From Verrucomicrobiales bacterium (GTDB lineage Bacteria; Verrucomicrobiota; Verrucomicrobiia; Verrucomicrobiales; DEV007): DNA of 11,406 nucleotides. Shown here piece after piece: positions 7,515 to 11,406 of this stretch (its first letter is position 1; each line of letters starts with the position of its first letter). The DNA lies in NCBI GenBank assembly GCA_002696885.1, contig NZSO01000079.1, forward strand, positions 13,945 through 25,350. Reading direction: 5' to 3'. Made by a program: the position numbers and the translations under genes. The notes under the pieces were generated by a model. It was not told the origin of the DNA, made no database searches, and saw nothing but the letters and a program-made list of their open reading frames with translations.

Positions 7515-8645
7515 CTAGGAAAGATTCTCTATAATCTTATTTCCCATTTCTGATGTATTAACTTGAATGGTATTAGGTTCATCCGTGAAAATATCACCAG
7601 TGCGGAAACCGTCATCTATTGTTCTTCTCACAGCGTTATCAATGCTGTCAGCAGCTTCATTGAGGCCTAATGAATAACGAAGCATCAATGAGGCAGATAG
7701 TATTTGTGCACATGGATTAGCAATGCCTTGTCCTGCGATGTCTGGTGCAGATCCTCCACTAGGCTCATACATCCCAAAATATAAGCCGTCACCTTTTGAT
7801 TCACCTAAGCTGGCACTAGCTAACATGCCAAGTGAACCAGCTATCATCGCCATCTCATCACTCAAAATGTCACCAAATAAGTTTGGCGCCAAAACAACAT
7901 CAAATTCTTTTGGTCGCCTGATTAACTGCATTGCGGCGTTATCGACATATAAATGATCCAATGTCACTTCTGGATATTGTTGAGAAATTTTCTCTACAGT
8001 TTCTCTCCATAAAATGCCATTTCTTAATACATTAGCTTTGTCTATAGATGTTAATTTATTTGATCTTCCTTTTGCCGCATTGAAAGCAACATGTGCAATT
8101 CGTTCAATCTCAGATTCTCTGTAAACCATTGTATCAATAGCCGTTTTTTCGCCATCAATTTCATTAATTGATTTGGGTTCACCAAAATAAATTCCACCGG
8201 TCAATTCTCGTACACACAAAACATCAAAACCTCCCTCAATAATGTCAGTTCTGACTGGAGATGCTCCAACCAATGAGGGGAAACAGAGACTGGGACGAAG
8301 GTTGGCAAAAAGACCAAAGTGTTTACGGAGAGGCAGTAATGCTCCTCGTTCAGGTTGTTGATCAGGCGGCAAAGATTCCCACTTAGGTCCTCCCACGGAA
8401 CCAAAAAGTATGGCATCTGATTCTTCACATGATTTTACAGTTTCCTCAGGTAAGGGTGTTGATTTTTCATCAATTGCGATTCCGCCAACTAATTGATTGT
8501 CTAAAGTTAAGTTGAATTCATGTTTGCCCGAAACAGAATCAAGTACCCTTATCGCTTCGTCCATGACCTCCGGTCCGATTCCATCGCCGGATAGTATAGA
8601 AATATTATAATTTTTGACACTCATTTCACTTTGAGGATCAATCAT
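7515..8645 (-). CDS. leuB: 3-isopropylmalate dehydrogenase
   Basis: LeuB oxidises and decarboxylates (2R,3S)-3-isopropylmalate with NAD+ to 4-methyl-2-oxopentanoate, the third step of leucine synthesis. It is a cytoplasmic homodimer of the isocitrate/isopropylmalate dehydrogenase family. With this start it has 376 aa. Motifs are SGDGIGPEVM (19-28), GSVGGPKW (82-89), the LPLRKHFGLFANLRP segment (104-118) that marks isopropylmalate rather than isocitrate specificity, RELTGGIYFGEP (146-157) with the active-site Arg and Tyr, Lys203, and metal ligands Asp235 (VDNAAMQL), Asp259 and Asp263 (GDILSDEM). The C-terminal EPSGGSAPDIAGQGIANP (294-311) binds NAD. A second ATG at 8624 would give 369 aa beginning MSVKNYN, which fits the family start at least as well; neither has a clear Shine-Dalgarno. 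It lies 47 nt downstream of trpF. leuA, leuC and leuD are not in the window. Confidence 0.95.
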   Translation of the reverse strand: MIDPQSEMSVKNYNISILSGDGIGPEVMDEAIRVLDSVSGKHEFNLTLDNQLVGGIAIDEKSTPLPEETVKSCEESDAILFGSVGGPKWESLPPDQQPERGALLPLRKHFGLFANLRPSLCFPSLVGASPVRTDIIEGGFDVLCVRELTGGIYFGEPKSINEIDGEKTAIDTMVYRESEIERIAHVAFNAAKGRSNKLTSIDKANVLRNGILWRETVEKISQQYPEVTLDHLYVDNAAMQLIRRPKEFDVVLAPNLFGDILSDEMAMIAGSLGMLASASLGESKGDGLYFGMYEPSGGSAPDIAGQGIANPCAQILSASLMLRYSLGLNEAADSIDNAVRRTIDDGFRTGDIFTDEPNTIQVNTSEMGNKIIENLS

Positions 8646-8664
8646 AGTTGAAAAAATGCAACTA
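8645..8664 (-). promoter_or_regulatory. Small hairpin at the leuB start
   Basis: In the leuB transcript TAGTTG and CAACTA form a 6-bp stem around an 8-nt U-rich loop, and the last A of the stem is the A of the upstream ATG (8643-8645). The hairpin would mask that start codon or sit just upstream of the alternative ATG at 8624. The stem is short, so it may be chance. Confidence 0.25.
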
Positions 8665-8692
8665 GGGATCTTAGATAATTAAAAATTCAGAT

Positions 8693-9346
8693 TTAAAAGT
8701 TCCTGACTGAATTGATAAATTTTTCTAAGAGCTCAAAGTCCTTATAGCCACTTTCATTTTCTACTCCGCTTGCTACATCAACAGCAGAGGGTTTAACATC
8801 ATTTATTGCTCTAGAAACATTCGAGGGGCACAATCCTCCGGCAAGAATAATGGGTCTTTCAGGATTTTCTAATTTAAACATTTTTGCATACTCCCATTCA
8901 AAGGTATGCCCCAAACCACCAAAATCATTCCCACAATATGCATCTAACAAAACGGTTTCGATTAATATATTTTTTGCGCGTTTAACCGAATTGTCATCTT
9001 TAATTCCAGTAGCTCTGATGATTTTATATTCGTCTGAGAATTTTCTGCAAAATGAATCATCTTCCTCACCATGAAGTTGAATGGCATGAATTATACCATC
9101 CTTAACGAGTGAAGTTATCACATCATAACTCTCATTTACAAAGACACCAATCCTCTCAACATTGGGATCCAATTTATCAACCCAAGATTCAACAGTTTCA
9201 CGGGATACAAATCGTTTGGATTTATTCCAAAAATTCAAGCCAATAGCATCTGCGCCTAAATCAATACAACGAATGGCGTCATCAAGGGTTCGAATACCAC
9301 AGATCTTAATGCCGACTCTGCCAGTTTTTACCAAGTCTGGAACCAT
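8693..9346 (-). CDS. trpF: Phosphoribosylanthranilate isomerase
   Basis: TrpF converts N-(5-phosphoribosyl)anthranilate to 1-(o-carboxyphenylamino)-1-deoxyribulose 5-phosphate by an Amadori rearrangement in tryptophan synthesis. It is a single-domain (beta/alpha)8 barrel. With the start at 9346 it has 217 aa. Motifs in barrel order are IKICGIRT (13-20, general base Cys16), ADAIGLNF (32-39), SKRFVS (43-48, usually SPRxV), RIGVFVN (65-71), AIQLHG (88-93), VLLDAYCGNDFGGLGHTFEW (132-151, general acid Asp135), ILAGGLCPSNV (167-177, phosphate grip) and VDVASGVENESGYKD (189-203). ATG 9346 is preferred because it lies 7 nt after the stop of the upstream gene, suggesting coupled translation. An in-frame TTG at 9382 would add 12 unconserved residues and overlap that gene by 29 nt. 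Other trp genes are not in the window. Confidence 0.94.
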   Translation of the reverse strand: MVPDLVKTGRVGIKICGIRTLDDAIRCIDLGADAIGLNFWNKSKRFVSRETVESWVDKLDPNVERIGVFVNESYDVITSLVKDGIIHAIQLHGEEDDSFCRKFSDEYKIIRATGIKDDNSVKRAKNILIETVLLDAYCGNDFGGLGHTFEWEYAKMFKLENPERPIILAGGLCPSNVSRAINDVKPSAVDVASGVENESGYKDFELLEKFINSVRNF

Positions 9347-9353
9347 AGGGGTT

Positions 9354-9779
9354 TTATTGTAAGTGCATTGCCTCCTTAGCAACGCTAATTAATCTTTCTA
9401 TTGAGAGAGGTCTGTAAAGAACAGATTTGACTCGGGCATCTTTTTTCAATTCTTCAGTTTTGTTATTGTCGCTTTCATCTCCGATAAAGATTACAGGTGG
9501 GAATTGAGGTTCTTTGTCATGTACTTTAGAATAAACTAGACAAAGCATATCATATAATAATGGGCCTTTTAAGTTTGGCATATTGATTCCGAAAATGAAA
9601 AGCGAATATGGTCGCTTGATTGATAACTCAAATGCATATTCTGGAGATGGAGATGTATCAATTTCGATATCCAACAAATTTGTAATAGAATCCCTAACCA
9701 AACGAAGTGTTCCAGTGTCTGGATGTGACGCAAGAATACGATGAGAACTCTTTGACTGATTTGATTGATTCGAGTTCAT
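9354..9779 (-). CDS. Degenerate response-regulator receiver-like protein
   Basis: This 141-aa protein has the layout of a CheY-like receiver domain with no output domain. The pattern HRILASHPDTGTLRLVRDSI (13-32) replaces the usual ILVVDDDP start, SLFIFGINMPNLKG (59-72) replaces the phospho-acceptor strand and loop, PPVIFIGDESD (94-104) is strand 4, and VKSVLYRPLSIERL (117-130) is the strand 5/helix 5 region. The chemistry appears lost: Gly64 stands where the phosphorylated Asp is expected, His19-Pro20 replace the acidic pair, Gly100 replaces the Thr/Ser switch residue and Arg123 replaces the conserved Lys. It is therefore probably a pseudo-receiver used for protein binding. The N terminus is Asn/Ser/Gln-rich and looks disordered. 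It heads the trpF-leuB cluster, 7 nt before trpF. Partner and role are unknown; no kinase gene is nearby. The receiver fold is inferred from residue pattern alone. Confidence 0.72.
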   Translation of the reverse strand: MNSNQSNQSKSSHRILASHPDTGTLRLVRDSITNLLDIEIDTSPSPEYAFELSIKRPYSLFIFGINMPNLKGPLLYDMLCLVYSKVHDKEPQFPPVIFIGDESDNNKTEELKKDARVKSVLYRPLSIERLISVAKEAMHLQ

Positions 9780-9790
9780 AGATGGATAAT
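9761..9790 (+). promoter_or_regulatory. Candidate promoter of uvrA
   Basis: On the + strand TTGATT (9761-9766; 4 of 6 to consensus) is followed by an 18-nt spacer and GATAAT (9785-9790; 5 of 6). Transcription would start near 9797, giving a leader of about 42 nt to TTG 9839 or 12 nt to TTG 9809. It lies partly inside the first codons of the receiver-like gene. I recognise no LexA-type operator. Confidence 0.35.
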
Positions 9791-9795
9791 AGTTA

Positions 9796-9825
9796 AGTAT
9801 AGGACGAATTGCTGCTTAAATTCAA
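9796..9825 (-). promoter_or_regulatory. Candidate promoter of the receiver-trpF-leuB cluster
   Basis: On the - strand TTGAAT (-35, at 9820-9825; 4 of 6) is followed by an 18-nt spacer and TATACT (-10, at 9796-9801; 5 of 6). The start site would be near 9789, only about 10 nt before the ATG at 9779, which fits the lack of a Shine-Dalgarno sequence there. Its -10 is 5 nt from that of the opposing uvrA promoter candidate. Confidence 0.42.
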
Positions 9826-9838
9826 ATTTGTAATAGAA

Positions 9839-11406
9839 TTGAAACAAAGAAAAAATACAGACATAATTTCAATTCGTGGGGCTAGACAACATAATCTCAA
9901 AAATATAGATGTTGAAATACCGCGTTACAAATTTGTTGTAATAACAGGCACCAGCGGGTCAGGTAAGTCTTCTTTAGCTTTTAACACTATATACGCCGAA
10001 GGACAAAGAAAATACGTCGAAAGCTTGTCATCATATGCTCGACAATTTCTTGACCAACTTGAGAAACCTGATGTTGATTCGATAGATGGACTGTCGCCTG
10101 CCCTGGCTATTGAGCAAAGGAGCTCATCATTAAATCCTCGCTCAACTGTAGCCACCTCTACGGAAATCTATGATTACCTCAGAGTATTATATTCTGCCAT
10201 AGGGGTTCCACATGATCCAGATACTGGTGAGGTAATTAAAAAAATGTCGACTGGAGAAATAGTAGATAAGCTCTTATTGCTTCAGGATAAAACAAAGTTA
10301 ATCATCCTAAGTCCATATCAAACACATAACGACGCTTCAACAAGAACGACGATCGAAAGACTAAGAAGAAATGGTTTTATTCGAGCTAGGATTAATAAAA
10401 AAATCATTCAGATTGATGAGGAGTTTCTAAATTTTCCAAAAACAAAAAAACCAAACATTCAGGCAGTTGTTGATAGAATTATTGTAAAGGATGGGATCAG
10501 ATCTAGACTTTATAGTTCAATTGAGACAGCCTTAAAATGGGGCAATCAAAGAGTAGATGTTTTAATTCAAAAAAATGAGGGTGATTGGGTCGAGGAAACT
10601 TTTACAACAACATATTCGAACCCAAAAACAGGTTTTTCTCTTCCGGAATTAACGCCTAGACATTTTTCATTTAACAGTCACTTGGGTGCATGTAAGAAAT
10701 GTCATGGTGTTGGTTCTGTTCTCCAGGCCGAGAAAAGTTTATTTATAAGCGATGAGACTCTTTCATTGGCTGATGGAGCTGTAAAATCATGGTGGAATAG
10801 AAATAAGAAACTTAAAGCTATTCATGATAAGCAGATTAATGCACTTGCTAAAGTTTTTGAAATTTCAGTCCAAACCAAATACTCAGAATTAAGCAATGAT
10901 TTTATTGACTGCCTTTTTTATGGGACATCAAAAAATGATGAATTAAAAAAAGTCTTCGATTATGAAGGTCTTTGTATTCAGGCTGAACGTCTTTACAGCA
11001 CGAGTAAAAGTGAAAGCACAAAAAGGAATGTTCGCCGTTTCATGTTACCAAAAGATTGCCCGGTTTGTAATGGGAATCGTCTTCAAAAGAAAATATCTAG
11101 TATAACAATCAATCATAAGGAATTTGGCGATTTATCGATTGATCAATTCACTAGTTTAAATATAAAAGACGCCTTAGAATTTATTGAAGGAATAAATACT
11201 AATGAGCCAAATTTAGAAATAATTAGAGATGTCGTAAACGAATTATCAAAAAGATTAAAATTTCTTTCCAATGTAGGTCTTTCATACCTTAGTCTAGATC
11301 GTGAAAGTTCCACTCTCTCAGGTGGCGAGGCACAAAGAATAAGACTTGCTACACAAATAGGTTCCGGCCTCTCAGGGGTATTATATGTTCTTGATGAACC
11401 CAGTAT
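9839..11406 (+). CDS. uvrA: Excinuclease ABC subunit A (3' end missing)
   Basis: UvrA is the damage-sensing ABC ATPase of nucleotide-excision repair; it loads UvrB on lesions and acts as a dimer with zinc-binding modules. About 522 residues are present. Visible features are IRGARQHNLKNI (12-23), Walker A GTSGSGKSS (37-45), YAEGQRKYVESLSSYARQFL just after it, the signature stretch NPRSTVATSTEIYDYLR, FSFNSHLGACKKCHG with zinc cysteines at nt 10691 and 10700, their partners in DCPVCNGNRL at nt 11057 and 11066, the ABC signature LSGGEAQRIRLATQIGSG (from 11315), and Walker B VLYVLDEPS at the window edge. The reading frame is open to base 11406, so the rest of the gene, including the second ABC half, lies outside. 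No ATG precedes the conserved start. TTG 9839 gives an N terminus close in length to E. coli UvrA; TTG 9809 has an AGGA at 9801-9804 but adds 10 residues. It is divergent from the receiver-like gene. Confidence 0.95.
   Translation, partial: MKQRKNTDIISIRGARQHNLKNIDVEIPRYKFVVITGTSGSGKSSLAFNTIYAEGQRKYVESLSSYARQFLDQLEKPDVDSIDGLSPALAIEQRSSSLNPRSTVATSTEIYDYLRVLYSAIGVPHDPDTGEVIKKMSTGEIVDKLLLLQDKTKLIILSPYQTHNDASTRTTIERLRRNGFIRARINKKIIQIDEEFLNFPKTKKPNIQAVVDRIIVKDGIRSRLYSSIETALKWGNQRVDVLIQKNEGDWVEETFTTTYSNPKTGFSLPELTPRHFSFNSHLGACKKCHGVGSVLQAEKSLFISDETLSLADGAVKSWWNRNKKLKAIHDKQINALAKVFEISVQTKYSELSNDFIDCLFYGTSKNDELKKVFDYEGLCIQAERLYSTSKSESTKRNVRRFMLPKDCPVCNGNRLQKKISSITINHKEFGDLSIDQFTSLNIKDALEFIEGINTNEPNLEIIRDVVNELSKRLKFLSNVGLSYLSLDRESSTLSGGEAQRIRLATQIGSGLSGVLYVLDEPS

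Noticed and set aside
9346..9382. Longer trpF starting at TTG 9382
   Set aside because: It would overlap the upstream gene by 29 nt and add unconserved residues; ATG 9346 lies 7 nt after the upstream stop and fits family length.

Overview
The window is a compact, AT-rich (mid-30s to about 40% GC by eye) stretch of bacterial chromosome made almost entirely of housekeeping genes. The best guess for its source is a marine-type, genome-streamlined member of Verrucomicrobiota, perhaps Opitutia/Puniceicoccales. That guess rests on the adjacent gyrB-gyrA pair, GyrA and GyrB wording that resembles the verrucomicrobial/PVC forms I remember, and the C-terminal wording of the uracil-DNA glycosylase. It is inference from memory, not a search result. 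I see no phage, transposon, CRISPR, tRNA or rRNA sequence.

Layout, left to right. (1) The 3' part of a family-4-like uracil-DNA glycosylase on the + strand ends 5 nt from the end of gyrA. (2) gyrB then gyrA form a two-gene operon on the - strand, 18 nt apart, covering 573-5753, with a candidate sigma70-type promoter at 5816-5845. (3) A 356-nt AT-rich divergent intergenic region (5754-6109) holds several inverted repeats. (4) nadA (quinolinate synthase) lies on the + strand, and its stop codon interlocks with that of the next convergent gene. (5) A - strand cluster is transcribed from about 9789 leftwards: a degenerate response-regulator receiver, trpF, leuB and a MauE/DoxX-type redox membrane protein, with short gaps. 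(6) uvrA starts divergently from that cluster and runs off the right edge. It was found by reading the open + frame to the window end and is truncated in the first ABC half.

Functionally the window mixes DNA topology (GyrA2B2), two DNA-repair genes (uracil excision and nucleotide excision), and NAD, tryptophan and leucine biosynthesis. No complete pathway is present; the amino-acid genes are single members of pathways encoded elsewhere.

I found no obvious undescribed multi-gene system. The items most worth a second look are the receiver-like protein that lacks its phospho-acceptor aspartate at the head of the trpF-leuB cluster, the back-to-back promoters it appears to share with uvrA, the unusual residues at the quinolone-interaction positions of GyrA, and the missing iron-sulphur cysteines in the glycosylase. 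Start codons here have little Shine-Dalgarno support, and two genes appear to use TTG.
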